Assembly: GCF_002305875.1 (NCBI RefSeq)
Contig: NZ_CP022098.1
Location: forward strand, 2,976,001 to 3,040,000
Length of the DNA: 64,000 nt
Direction of reading: 5' to 3'
DNA from: Cystobacter fuscus
Lineage (GTDB): Bacteria > Myxococcota > Myxococcia > Myxococcales > Myxococcaceae
This document shows positions 17,674 through 26,767 of the stretch, piece by piece (the first letter of the stretch is position 1; each line of letters begins with the position of its first letter). The position numbers and the translations under genes are program-made. A model generated the notes under the pieces. It was given only the letters and a program-made list of their open reading frames with translations, had not been told where the DNA came from and made no database searches.

Positions 17674-18585
17674 CTACGGGTGTCCGAGCTCCCTCGAGCA
17701 CAGCTCCGCCATGCGCTGCAGCAGCCAGCGCGTCGCGGGCCCCTTGGCCAACTCCGGGCGGTGCACGACGGACAGGGACAAGAGCCAGGTGTCCTCCCCC
17801 CAGGCGGCGGTCTCGAGGCGCACCAGTCGCCCACGGGCGAGGTCGTCCTTCACCAGGTGCTCTGGCATGTTCCCCCAACCCAGCCCCGCCAGGAGCAGCG
17901 CGTGCTTGGTGCTCAGGTCCGCGACACGCCAGGTGTTGGAGGACAAGATGGCCTGATCTTCCGTCCGGCCCATCCCGTCCCGCTCGCTCAACACGATATG
18001 GACGTACTCGGCGAGGGCCTGGGTGGTGAGCCGGCCCTGCACCTTGGCGAGAGGATGTTCCCTGGCGACGACCGGAATCATCCGGACGGACGTGAGGTGT
18101 TGCCGCGCCAGACCCTGGGCCGATGCCGCTGGACCCACCACGCCCACCTGGCAGCTTCCATCGAATACCCGGGCGGACACCCCGGAGAGGGTATCCGTGT
18201 ACAGGCGAAGCTGAACGGTGGGGAACTTCACCGCGAACTCCTTGCACAGGTCCACGAGGGCACGAACGGGCAGGATGGCGTCGACCACCAGGGAGACGCT
18301 GGGCTCCAGACCGCTCACGAGCGCCTCGGCCACACGCCGGAGCGAATCGACCTCGGCGCAGATGCGCCGGGCACTGGCGAGCAGTACGCGTCCCTCCTCG
18401 GTGAGCGTCGGAATCTTGGTGGACCGATCCCAGACGCGCACACCCAACTGGGTCTCGAGGTTGGCCATGGCATGGCTCACCGCGGACTGGACGCGCTTGA
18501 GCTTCCGCCCCGCCGACGAGAAGCTCCCCTCGTCGACGACGGCGATGAAGGTGCGGAGTTGATCCAACGTGACGGCATCGAGCAT
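17674..18585 (-). CDS. LysR family transcriptional regulator
   Basis: A 303-residue regulator. The N-terminal winged helix-turn-helix is clear (LDQLRTFIAVVDEGSFSSAG, VQSAVSHAMANLETQLG), followed by the linker helix and a periplasmic-binding-like effector domain (VSLVVDAILPVRALVDLC). It sits 44 bp after the monooxygenase-like gene on the same strand and upstream of the GST gene, so it may control the cluster, although LysR regulators more often lie divergent to their target. No T-N11-A operator was identified with confidence. Confidence 0.93.
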   Translation of the reverse strand: MLDAVTLDQLRTFIAVVDEGSFSSAGRKLKRVQSAVSHAMANLETQLGVRVWDRSTKIPTLTEEGRVLLASARRICAEVDSLRRVAEALVSGLEPSVSLVVDAILPVRALVDLCKEFAVKFPTVQLRLYTDTLSGVSARVFDGSCQVGVVGPAASAQGLARQHLTSVRMIPVVAREHPLAKVQGRLTTQALAEYVHIVLSERDGMGRTEDQAILSSNTWRVADLSTKHALLLAGLGWGNMPEHLVKDDLARGRLVRLETAAWGEDTWLLSLSVVHRPELAKGPATRWLLQRMAELCSRELGHP

Positions 18586-18629
18586 GCGGCCATCATGGCC
18601 CAGGGCTCGGGGGGCGGGCGCTCCTCCCG

Positions 18630-19202
18630 TCAGGGGACGGGCCGCGAGGAGTGCGCGTAGAGCCACCTGTAGAGCAGCTTCGTCAGGCGCGGCATGAGCA
18701 CCCAGGTCAGCATCGCCACGGGCAGGGCCGTCGAAAGCGATACCCTCACCAGGTAGGGGAGCTGCGTGGGGATGACGAGTCCCAGCAGCAAGGCCTGGGG
18801 CAGCAGCGCGAGCCAGGTCACCAGGGCCATCTTCCATCTGGGCGGCGGTACCTGGGGCGAGGGCCGTCCCGGAATCGTGAACCACGTCTCCAGGCCGCTC
18901 TGGACGAGGGCCTGTCCCGGCGCGGTGGCGTGCGTGTCTCCCCGGCTCAGCAACTCCACCGTCTCCGGCAACGCGCGCCACCGCTCGAGCTCCGCCTGGC
19001 TCGCGAAGCGCAAGAGGATGAAGTAGTCGTCCTCTCCCGCCATGAACACACTCGAGCCCTGATGGTGGGGGAAGCGGGCCGCCGCCGCCATCAGCTCCTT
19101 GACCCACTGGTCGAAGGCGTGCCGCGCGCCGGGCTTGACGCGTCTCTCCATCACGATCTTCACGGGCTCCGCGCCGCCCTCGCGGACCATCACCTCGTTC
19201 AT
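18630..19202 (-). CDS. Antibiotic biosynthesis monooxygenase-like membrane protein
   Basis: A 190-residue protein. Residues 12-105 resemble the dimeric alpha-beta-barrel ABM fold (VKIVMERRVKPGARHAFDQW, FPHHQGSSVF, DYFILLRFASQAELERW). After a proline-rich linker come two hydrophobic segments (VTWLALLPQALLLGLVI and STALPVAMLTWVLM) and a short basic tail, so the ABM domain is tethered to the inner membrane. AGGAGAGG lies just upstream of the ATG at 19202. It starts 25 bp after the amidohydrolase gene, implying an operon. This ABM plus two-helix architecture is widespread but its reaction is not defined. Confidence 0.85.
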   Translation of the reverse strand: MNEVMVREGGAEPVKIVMERRVKPGARHAFDQWVKELMAAAARFPHHQGSSVFMAGEDDYFILLRFASQAELERWRALPETVELLSRGDTHATAPGQALVQSGLETWFTIPGRPSPQVPPPRWKMALVTWLALLPQALLLGLVIPTQLPYLVRVSLSTALPVAMLTWVLMPRLTKLLYRWLYAHSSRPVP

Positions 19203-19227
19203 GCGCCTCTCCTTCACGTGGGGCCCG

Positions 19228-21045
19228 TCAGAAGACGAAGCAGTCACAGCCGCTGTTCCATAACCCGAAGGGGCTGGCCACGTGGGAATGAGGATGCGCG
19301 TGAGGATGCTGATGCACGCATCCCGTGGGGTGGAGCGGGGAGGCGCTCGCGCCCTGCGCGCCTCCTGGCAGGGAAACGGGTGACCAGTCCGGGCTCACGG
19401 GAGGCAGGGGCGGTGCGAGGGGGCCGAAAGCGCCAGCACCGTGGACGACCTTGCCGTCAACGATGGTCAGCACCGACTCGAGGTGCTTGATCTGCTCCTC
19501 GGGCACCGAGAAGTAGTCGGCGGAGAGCACCGCGAGATCGGCCAGCATGCCCTCGGCGATGATGCCCTTGTCCCGCTCCTCGCCGGAGAACCAGGCGCTT
19601 CCGTTGGTATACAGGCGCAAGGCTTCCTCCCGGCTCATGCGGTTGGGAGCGGGGTAGAGCGCGGTACCTCCCACGGTCTTGCCGGTGACGAGCCAGTACA
19701 GCGAGACCCAGGGATTGTAGCTGGAGACCCGGGTGGCGTCGGTCCCCGCGCCGACGGGAATGCCCAGCTCGAGCATCCGCCGGATGGGGGGTGAATGGGC
19801 CGCGGCGTCCGCGCCATGGCGCGCGACGAAGTGCTCGCCCTGGAAGGACATCCGGTTCTGGATGGCGATGCCCCCTCCGAGCGCCCGCGTGCGCTCGAGG
19901 TTGCGCGGCGAGATGGTCTCCGCGTGATCGAACCACCACTTGAGGCCCTGGAAGGGCACCTCCCGGTCCACCCGCTCGAAGACGTCCAGGAAGCGCGTGA
20001 TGGACTCGTCGTAGGTGGCGTGCAGGCGGAAGGGCCAGCGGCTCTGGACCAGGTGGTTCACCACCGCCTCGAGCTCCCCCTCGAGCGAGGCGGGCAGATC
20101 GGGCCTCGGCTCGAGGAAGTCCTCGAAGTCCGCGGCCGAGAAGACCAGCATCTCGCCGGCGCCATTGAGCCGGTAGAAGGCATCTCCCTGGCCCGGCCGT
20201 ACCGTGGCCGTCCACTTGCGGAAGTCCTCGAGTTCCCGCGAGGGGTGCTGCGTGAAGAGGTTGTAGGCGATCCGCACGGTGAGCTGCCCTTGCGCGTGCA
20301 GCTCCTCGATGACCTTGTAGTCCTCCGGGTAGTTCTGGAAGCCGCCCCCCGCGTCGATGACACTCGTCAGGCCGAGCCGGTTGAGCTCGCGCATGAAGTG
20401 GCGGCTGGAATTGAGCTGATCCGCGTAGGACAGCTTGGGCCCCTTGGCGAGCGTCGAGTAGAGGATGGTGGCATTGGGCCGGGCGATGAGCAGTCCCGTG
20501 GGATTGCCCTGCTTGTCCCGCTGGATCTCCCCGCCGGGGGGATTGGGGGTGTCCCGGGTATAGCCCACCGCCCGGAGCGCGGCCCCGTTCAACAGTGCGA
20601 GACCATACAGATACAGGATGAAGACCGGCGTCTCGGGCGCCGCGGCGTTGATCTCCTCGAGCGTGGGCAGCCGCCGCTCGGCGAACTGGAACTCGTTCCA
20701 ACCACCCACCACGCGCACCCACTGGGGCGGCGGTGTCCGCTGGGCCTGTGCACGCAGCTTGCGCAGCGCGTCCGCCAGGGAGGGGACTCCGTCCCAGCGA
20801 AGCTCCAGGTTGTAATTCAGCCCGCCCCGGATGGTGTGGATGTGCGAGTCGATGAGGCCGGGGATGACGGTGCGGCCGCCCAGGTCGATGACCTGCGTGG
20901 CCGGCCCCCGCCAGGCCATGATGTCCTTTTCGCTTCCGACGGCGCCGAAGCGGCCGTCCCGGATGGCCACCGCGTCCGCGCTCGTCTGGTGTGCGTTCCC
21001 CGTCGCGATGCGACCATTCTTGAGGATGAGATCCGCGGTGGCCAT
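19228..21045 (-). CDS. YtcJ-like amidohydrolase
   Basis: A 605-residue metal-dependent hydrolase. ADLILKNGRIATGNAHQ opens the composite beta domain, and DSHIHTIRGGLN holds the first HxH metal motif. LKWWFDHAETISPRNLER and PVGAGTDATRVSSYNPW supply later ligands, and IVDGKVVHGAGAF closes the fold. Family members hydrolyse C-N bonds in amides or formamides. The C-terminal tail is unusual: after a Pro-rich stretch it has a histidine-rich run (HQHPHAHPHSH) and ends in GCDCFVF. The ATG at 21045 is chosen because the motif-bearing strand begins at once; GAAGGAG lies about 15 bases ahead. It is the first gene of a minus-strand cluster. Confidence 0.9.
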   Translation of the reverse strand: MATADLILKNGRIATGNAHQTSADAVAIRDGRFGAVGSEKDIMAWRGPATQVIDLGGRTVIPGLIDSHIHTIRGGLNYNLELRWDGVPSLADALRKLRAQAQRTPPPQWVRVVGGWNEFQFAERRLPTLEEINAAAPETPVFILYLYGLALLNGAALRAVGYTRDTPNPPGGEIQRDKQGNPTGLLIARPNATILYSTLAKGPKLSYADQLNSSRHFMRELNRLGLTSVIDAGGGFQNYPEDYKVIEELHAQGQLTVRIAYNLFTQHPSRELEDFRKWTATVRPGQGDAFYRLNGAGEMLVFSAADFEDFLEPRPDLPASLEGELEAVVNHLVQSRWPFRLHATYDESITRFLDVFERVDREVPFQGLKWWFDHAETISPRNLERTRALGGGIAIQNRMSFQGEHFVARHGADAAAHSPPIRRMLELGIPVGAGTDATRVSSYNPWVSLYWLVTGKTVGGTALYPAPNRMSREEALRLYTNGSAWFSGEERDKGIIAEGMLADLAVLSADYFSVPEEQIKHLESVLTIVDGKVVHGAGAFGPLAPPLPPVSPDWSPVSLPGGAQGASASPLHPTGCVHQHPHAHPHSHVASPFGLWNSGCDCFVF

Positions 21046-21253
21046 GGCGTTTGTCGGGCTCCTTCGTGGGTGACTTATTTCTCTTATTTCCGGTGGGCTG
21101 AAGGGAGAATCCGCATTGTATTCATGCTTCCCATCAATGGACGAGATGGACGGAGCGTCCATGTATTTCCCACTGGACAGTCAACACCTTCTCCAACACC
21201 TTGAGGGTATTCAACGGGGAACAATGATTCCCGATGACAGCCAGGAGAAAGTC
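21046..21253. other. Divergent intergenic region
   Basis: These 208 bp, fairly A+T-rich around 21060-21120, separate the amidohydrolase and the secreted M17-N protein. The AGGAG at 21242-21246 is the ribosome site of the latter. No defined operator was recognised. Confidence 0.45.
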
Positions 21254-22003
21254 ATGCGTCTCATGATGAAGCAGGGGTGGCTCGCCCTCGGAGTGGTCCT
21301 CTCGCTCAGCACGCCATTTTCAGGGCTCGCCGCCGATGCGAAGACGCCCGAGAAGAAGTTCGATGCGCCGATGGGTGTCTCGTTGTCCGTCAAGCAGATC
21401 GGTCCGGTCACCCAGGTCACCGATCTGCAGATCATCTGTGTGTTGAAGCACGATCCCGCGGGTGATCAGTACATCGAGGCGATGCAGGACTTCAATGACA
21501 AGCAGGGCGGGCTGCTCTCGTCGCTGCGCGAGCGGGGCGAGTTCGTGGGGGAGCTGGGCGAGACCTTCCTCTACACGCCGCCGCCGCGTTCCATCACGCC
21601 GAAGCGGGTGCTGCTGATTGGCATGGGTGAGGCCAAGGACGTGTCGTTGGACAAGCTGCGCCTGGTGGGACGGATCGCGCTGCGCGAGGCCGTGCGCCTG
21701 GGGGCGAAGAACGTCTCGTTCGCGCCCACGCTGCGTGACCAGGGCAGCACCCTCATCGATGTGGGCGAGGGAGACGCGGCCGTGGTGGAGCAGATGCTGT
21801 TGGCCTATGACACGGAAAAGCGGTTGCAGCAGCAGGGCCTGGCGCCCAAGTTCAACCTCTCGTCCTGGGTCATCGAGGCGGGTCCAAAGTATTTCGAGGG
21901 CGTCACCACCCACGTGGGGGAAGCCGTCAAGGCCGCCAGCGAACAGATCAAGCAGCGCGTGGACAAGCCGTACGTGAACGCGGCCCCGGCCCCCGCGCGG
22001 TAG
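21254..22003 (+). CDS. Secreted protein with only the M17 aminopeptidase N-terminal domain
   Basis: A 249-residue protein with a Sec signal (MRLMMKQGWLALGVVLSLST, cleavage likely after GLAA). The mature part matches the macrodomain-like N-terminal domain of leucyl aminopeptidases: SLSVKQIGPVTQVTDLQII, RVLLIGMGEAKDVSLDKLR, GRIALREAVRLGAKNVSFAP and MLLAYDTEKRL. The catalytic two-metal C-terminal domain is absent and the protein ends normally with PAPAR. It is therefore probably not a peptidase. Export of such a domain is odd, since full-length M17 enzymes are cytoplasmic. AGGAG precedes the ATG. It is monocistronic with a hairpin after the stop. Confidence 0.85.
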   Translation: MRLMMKQGWLALGVVLSLSTPFSGLAADAKTPEKKFDAPMGVSLSVKQIGPVTQVTDLQIICVLKHDPAGDQYIEAMQDFNDKQGGLLSSLRERGEFVGELGETFLYTPPPRSITPKRVLLIGMGEAKDVSLDKLRLVGRIALREAVRLGAKNVSFAPTLRDQGSTLIDVGEGDAAVVEQMLLAYDTEKRLQQQGLAPKFNLSSWVIEAGPKYFEGVTTHVGEAVKAASEQIKQRVDKPYVNAAPAPAR

Positions 22004-22439
22004 CCGGGGATTGCCTCGCCTCCCTCCCTCCAGGGCGAGGGAGGGGCGGCGGAGGGTTGTCGGGTACGCTGGAGGCGCCTTCGCGGATGCCCTGGTGGCC
22101 CGGGTACCCGCGGCCACCTCGGTAGGGCACCCCGGATCCGCTCCGGCTCGAGCCCAACTTCCAGTGTGCCCCCTCGTACTGGTGGCGTGTCCCATACTGG
22201 ACCATCGCCACGTACGAAGGGGTCACCCGCGCTGTTTCTTCACCTGGATTCAATTACAAACCAGGAAAGCCAGACGGCAATCCCAATTCCCATGCGCTTC
22301 CCGGGTCGGCCGCACCCCAGCCGACGTGGATGACCCAGACTTCCCACCGGGCGAGAAGCCTGTCACGCTTACCTACCAAGCTTCTGGCTTGGGATGGCCA
22401 CACAGCCCGTGGCGGCGTGGACCCGGAGAGGAGTTCGGC
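22004..22439. other. Intergenic region with a possible gene remnant
   Basis: The first 45 bp hold a terminator-like hairpin. From about 22122 to 22400 one plus-strand frame without a start codon reads like protein (PDPLRLEPNFQCAPSYWWRV, then TIATYEGVTRAVSSPG and FNYKPGKPDGNPN) but is preceded by a stop. It could be a decayed gene fragment. The ribosome site of the FHA gene (GGAGAGGAG) lies at the right edge. Nothing else was recognised. Confidence 0.35.
22022..22045 (+). terminator. Terminator-like hairpin after the M17-N gene
   Basis: CCCTCCCTC (22022-22030) pairs perfectly with GAGGGAGGG (22037-22045) around a six-base loop, 18 bp after the stop codon. It is not followed by a T-run. Confidence 0.45.
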
Positions 22440-23447
22440 ATGTCTGAGTATTCAGGAATTCACGGCATGTGGAGCGAGAACGAGGGGACCCGGGTCCGAG
22501 CGGCGTGGTCGCCTCGGCGGCAACCGGCTCCCCTCGGGGCTCACGCGGCCTTCCGGGCCGCCTATGGCCGGTTGCGGCACCTGGCCGGCATCACCCAGGG
22601 GCCGGCGGTGCTCGGGGTGGCGGTGGACGGCCGCGGGCACGTGGTCGAGGCGGTGATTGTCGAGCCTGGCCACTCGTTGATCATCGGCCGGCATACCGGC
22701 TGTGGGCTCCGGCTTCCGTCCGACACCGTCTCGTTGCGGCAGCTCGCGTTGTACGCGCAGTCCGGCGCTCCGGGCGCCGCGCCGGACATCCGCCTGTGGG
22801 ACCTCAACACCGAGCAGCTCTTCCTCACCGAGGACGGCGAGCCCAACGCGGCGGTCATCGCCCAGGGCCTGCTCTACGCCGCGGTGGAGGAGTACGCGCT
22901 CCTGTTCATCCCCACCCGGGGGCCCTCCACCTGGTCCTGGCCGGAGCGGGCCGAGGAGGCCTGGGAGGCGCTCCCGCCACGCCACTTCATCGATCAGCGG
23001 GCTCCCTCCTCCGATCGCCGTCGGCATTCGCGCCACCTCCGGCTGGATGGCCAGGAGTACCACACGAATGTCACCCGGCTGGGCCCGCTGATGCTCCTGA
23101 GCGGGCACGAGCGGCCCGAGGCCGCCTGGGGCTCGCTGCGGCTGGTGGGCGCGGAGCGGGCGGAGGAGCACCACATCTCCCTGGCGCGCCTGGAGCAGGG
23201 CGTGCTGCTGGGCCGCTACGAGCGCTGCGGTATCGTACTGGCGCAGGAGGGCCTGGGCCTCTCGCGCGTGCATCTGCTCCTGGTCCGCATGGGCGGAGAG
23301 GTGCTGGCCATCGACACCGCCAGCACCAACGGGACCTGGCGCGGCCCCGTCGAGGTCCAGACGACCGTGCTGGAGGAGTCGGACTCCCTCGAACTGGGGG
23401 AGTCCCTCGTCCTCCACTGGCGCCGCCTGCCCCGTCGCTCCTCCTGA
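22440..23447 (+). CDS. Protein with two FHA domains
   Basis: A 335-residue protein. The first FHA-like segment is around residues 75-100 (GHSLIIGRHTGCGLRLP, DTVSLRQLALYA). It has the GR core, but the serine-histidine pair that normally binds phosphothreonine is altered to VSLRQLA. The second, at about residues 250-320, is canonical: GVLLGRYERCGIVL, LGLSRVHLLLVRM and DTASTNGTWRG. The middle part has no recognised domain. FHA domains read threonine phosphorylation, so partners are probably among the Ser/Thr kinases abundant in myxobacteria. GGAGAGGAG lies just before the ATG. No neighbour is clearly co-regulated. Confidence 0.87.
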   Translation: MSEYSGIHGMWSENEGTRVRAAWSPRRQPAPLGAHAAFRAAYGRLRHLAGITQGPAVLGVAVDGRGHVVEAVIVEPGHSLIIGRHTGCGLRLPSDTVSLRQLALYAQSGAPGAAPDIRLWDLNTEQLFLTEDGEPNAAVIAQGLLYAAVEEYALLFIPTRGPSTWSWPERAEEAWEALPPRHFIDQRAPSSDRRRHSRHLRLDGQEYHTNVTRLGPLMLLSGHERPEAAWGSLRLVGAERAEEHHISLARLEQGVLLGRYERCGIVLAQEGLGLSRVHLLLVRMGGEVLAIDTASTNGTWRGPVEVQTTVLEESDSLELGESLVLHWRRLPRRSS

Positions 23448-23578
23448 CGGGGGGCTCCCGAGCCCGGGCCTCCCGGGGGGCATCCTCGGGGGTTGCCAGG
23501 CTGCTCGGGGGGCCGTTCCCGGTCTTCCGATGGCTCGGTCCCAGGGCGGAGGTCACTGGCAGAGGTTAGACTCCGCCA

Positions 23579-26020
23579 ATGCACTCCAGCCCATCCAGCC
23601 GGCCGTCTGTCGTCGTGGCGGAGCTCGGGCCCACGAATACGGGGAAGACCCACCGCGCCATCGAGCGCATGCTCGAGCACGACTCGGGCATCATCGGTCT
23701 CCCGCTTCGCCTGCTCGCTCGGGAGGTCTACGACCGGGTGACCGCTCGAGTGGGCGAGGGGCGGGTCGCGCTGATGACAGGGGAGGAGAAGCGCCTGCCC
23801 CCGCGTCCCGACTACTGGATTTGCACCGTCGAGGCGATGCCGCTCGATCGGCCGGTCGACTTCCTCGCCGTGGATGAGATTCAACTCGCCGCCCACCGCG
23901 AGCGCGGGCACGTCTTCACCGATCGCCTGCTCCATGCGCGGGGACGCCGGGAGACCTGGTTCCTCGGCGCGGACACGATGCGGCCCATGGTCCAGGCGCT
24001 CATCCCCCAGGCCTCGGTGAAGCGCGCCACCCGCCTGTCCCAGCTTCGTTTCTCCGGGCGTCACTCCCTCAAGAGCCTGCCTCCACGCTCGGCCGTGGTC
24101 GCGTTCTCCGCGGACCGCGTGTACGAACTCGCCGAGGCACTGCGCCGCCTGCGAGGCGGGGTCGCCGTGGTGCTGGGCGCGCTCTCCCCGAGGACGCGCA
24201 ATGCCCAGGTGGCGATGTACCAGGCCGGTGAGGTGCAGTACCTCGTGGCCACCGATGCCATCGGCATGGGGCTCAACCTCGACCTCAACCACGTGTCCTT
24301 CGCGGCGCTCTCCAAGTACGACGGCGCCGAGCAGCGAGACCTCTTCCCGGACGAGCTGGCCCAGATCGCCGGCCGCGCGGGGCGCCACCTGAATGACGGG
24401 AGCTTCGGCACCCTGAACACGCTGCCCGAGCTGTCTCCGCGGGTGGTCTCGGCCATCGAGTCCCACCGGTTCCCCGCGGTCCGCAGCCTCATCTGGCGCA
24501 ATTCCTCGCTCGACTTCTCGAGCCCGGAGTCCCTGCTCGATTCGTTGTCGCGAGCTCCACGCAATAGTGCCTTCATCCGCGTGGAGCGCGCGGACGACTT
24601 CGATGCGCTCAAGGAACTCTCGCACGTTCCCGCCATTCGCGAGGTGGCCACCGACCGGGCCTCGGTCGAGTTGCTGTGGCAGGTCTGCCAGATTCCGGAC
24701 TTCCGCAAGGGGCTCTTCGGCCAGCACGTCGCGTTGCTGCGGGAGACCTTCCTCCAGCTCTCCGAGGGGGACGGGAAGCTGGAACAGGCCTGGCTGTCCC
24801 GGCAGGTGTCTCCGCTCGATGATGTGTCCGGGGACATCCACACCCTGATGGATCGGCTGGCCGCCATCCGCATCTGGACGTACATCAGCCATCGGTCGAG
24901 CTGGCTCCACGACGCGGAGCACTGGCAGGAGCGCACCCGCCGCATCGAGGACGCGTTGGGTGACGCCCTGCACGAGCGGCTCGTGGAGCGCTTCGTGCAG
25001 CGGGCCGCGCGCAGGAGCGCACGCCGCTTCGTGAGGGCCGCCGCGCCCTCCGCCGCCGGGTCGGACAGCCCCTTCGCCAGACTGGGGCTCCTGCTGGGAG
25101 AGGTGCCGGGCGCGGACGGCGCGGTGACCGAGGAGCAGTTCGTCCAGCGGGTGGTCGACGCGACGCATGAGGACTTCCAGGTGGACGCGTCCGGAAGCAT
25201 CTCGTTCGATGCGCAGCCGCTGGCCCGTCTGGTGCGTGGCAAGGACCGGCGCTCCCCGCAGATCGCGCTCGCGGAGCCGGAGGTCTGGACCGGAGGCGCG
25301 CGGCGGCAGCTCGAGCGCCGGCTGGTGGCGCTGGCGAGGGATCTCGTCACCGAGGCCATGGGGGGCTTTCCCGCCGAGTCCCTCGCCGGAGCGGATCGCT
25401 CCGCGGAGACGCGGGGCCTCGCCTACCGGCTGGCCGAGGGGCTCGGAGTGATTTCCCTGGGGGAGGCGCGCGAGCAGTGGCGGTTGCTGGACGATGAGTC
25501 CCGCGAGCGCTTGAAGACGCTGGGGGTCCGCGAGGGACAGCGCTTCTTCTACGTCGCCGAGGCGCTCACACCGCACGCGCTCGAGCGGCGCTGCATGCTG
25601 ACGGCGCTGTTCCTCCAGGGCCCTTCACCCAAGGGGATTCCGCGCGAGCCGGCGCTCGAGGTCCCCCAGTTGGGCGGCCTCAACGCGCGAGCCTTTGGCT
25701 ACGAGGTGCTCGGGAGCGTGGCGTTGCGGCTCGACGTCGTCGAGCGGCTCAGCGAGGCGCTGCGCCACCCGCAGGGAGCCCGGCAGGTGCACACGCTCCT
25801 GCGGGAGCTGCGTCTGGAGAGCGGTGTTCGCGCGCGGGTTCTGCGGGAACTCGGAGGCCAGTCCGGGGGCGCGCCGGTGAAGCGGCGGCGGCGACGGCGG
25901 GGAGGCGGCAATCGTGGCGCCCATGGACCACCGGCTCATGTCGGCGCGCACCAGAAGCCTCGAAGGAGCGGGACGGCCGGGGAGGGGAGTGTCCAGGGGG
26001 CAGGTCCCAAGCCCGATTGA
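23579..26020 (+). CDS. SUV3-type ATP-dependent RNA helicase
   Basis: An 813-residue superfamily 2 helicase. Walker A is GPTNTGKT (residues 17-24), motif II is DEIQ (D99-Q102) rather than DEAD, and ATDAIGMGLNLDL and QIAGRAGRH are motifs V and VI. The spacing and the DEIQ box match mitochondrial SUV3, the RNA-degradosome helicase, and its alphaproteobacterial relatives. The C-terminal 300 residues are a long helical extension ending in a basic tail (VKRRRRRRGGGNRGA) suited to RNA binding. It is likely to unwind structured RNA during decay. It is unlinked to other RNA genes here. Confidence 0.92.
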   Translation: MHSSPSSRPSVVVAELGPTNTGKTHRAIERMLEHDSGIIGLPLRLLAREVYDRVTARVGEGRVALMTGEEKRLPPRPDYWICTVEAMPLDRPVDFLAVDEIQLAAHRERGHVFTDRLLHARGRRETWFLGADTMRPMVQALIPQASVKRATRLSQLRFSGRHSLKSLPPRSAVVAFSADRVYELAEALRRLRGGVAVVLGALSPRTRNAQVAMYQAGEVQYLVATDAIGMGLNLDLNHVSFAALSKYDGAEQRDLFPDELAQIAGRAGRHLNDGSFGTLNTLPELSPRVVSAIESHRFPAVRSLIWRNSSLDFSSPESLLDSLSRAPRNSAFIRVERADDFDALKELSHVPAIREVATDRASVELLWQVCQIPDFRKGLFGQHVALLRETFLQLSEGDGKLEQAWLSRQVSPLDDVSGDIHTLMDRLAAIRIWTYISHRSSWLHDAEHWQERTRRIEDALGDALHERLVERFVQRAARRSARRFVRAAAPSAAGSDSPFARLGLLLGEVPGADGAVTEEQFVQRVVDATHEDFQVDASGSISFDAQPLARLVRGKDRRSPQIALAEPEVWTGGARRQLERRLVALARDLVTEAMGGFPAESLAGADRSAETRGLAYRLAEGLGVISLGEAREQWRLLDDESRERLKTLGVREGQRFFYVAEALTPHALERRCMLTALFLQGPSPKGIPREPALEVPQLGGLNARAFGYEVLGSVALRLDVVERLSEALRHPQGARQVHTLLRELRLESGVRARVLRELGGQSGGAPVKRRRRRRGGGNRGAHGPPAHVGAHQKPRRSGTAGEGSVQGAGPKPD

Positions 26021-26038
26021 TGGGGTCGGATGGGGTAC

Positions 26039-26518
26039 TCAGTGAGCGCGCGCGAAATACCGCGCCAATCGGCGATGCCGATGCGCGAAGAACGCCGCCA
26101 CCACGCGCGCCAGGAGGGGCTGAGCCCACAGCAACCCCCATCGCGGCACGAACGTGATCCGATCCGTGATCTCGGTCGAGCCGCCCCGCGCGACGAGGCA
26201 GCGCTCGTGCTCCCAGCGCCGCATGCTCGCCATGGTCGACTTCTCGTGGAAGCGATGGCCCGGCTCCAGCTCGGCGATGGTCAAGAGATCGTAGTCGAAG
26301 GGGAGCACTCCGAAGAGTCTCAACCACGCGCGGCCAAGCGGCACTCCCACGGGGAGGGTATCGAGGTGGAGCACGCCGACCCCGCGCGGAGCGCTCATCG
26401 TGAGCCAGGGTCGCATCTCGTCATTGATTCCCTCGGGACTCGCGATGCGCTCCCATACGGACCGAAGGGGCGCGTCGATCGTGCTCGTTCGCTCGAATAC
26501 CGTGGCCATTTCATCCAT
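26039..26518 (-). CDS. SRPBCC (START-like) domain protein
   Basis: About 159 residues. FERTSTIDAPLRSVWERIASPEGINDEM is split here as the typical SRPBCC opening: a first strand, then 'DAPLRSVWERI' and a helix. EITDRITFVPRWG and the last helix (LARVVAAFFAHRHRRLARYF) complete a hydrophobic-ligand-binding fold. The start is ambiguous between ATG at 26518 and ATG at 26509. It converges on the helicase gene with an 18-bp gap. The ligand is unknown. Confidence 0.82.
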   Translation of the reverse strand: MDEMATVFERTSTIDAPLRSVWERIASPEGINDEMRPWLTMSAPRGVGVLHLDTLPVGVPLGRAWLRLFGVLPFDYDLLTIAELEPGHRFHEKSTMASMRRWEHERCLVARGGSTEITDRITFVPRWGLLWAQPLLARVVAAFFAHRHRRLARYFARAH

Positions 26519-26767
26519 ACGTGTTCGTGAATCCCCAGTATCACATCTGAGCACTCTTACTCTTCGTGGTGGGCGTTACCTGTCACTGACATGTCAGTCC
26601 CACGCCCTCTTCGCGTTCCGCCACCTCCCTTCGAGGTCCTTCCCCTCGGGACACGGCTCATGGGCGGCGTGGCCGGGCGATTGCAGTGCCTGGAAACACC
26701 GCGCTGCCCCAGCGTGGAGCGTTCCCAACGCACCCAACCTGAATCCCCATCCTGTCCGGAGAATGCC
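26519..26767. other. Divergent intergenic region
   Basis: This 249-bp gap lies between the SRPBCC gene and the helical protein gene. It contains a short TGACATGTCA palindrome near 26586-26595, similar in core to the sites before the sRNA promoter. No promoter was recognised. Confidence 0.4.
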
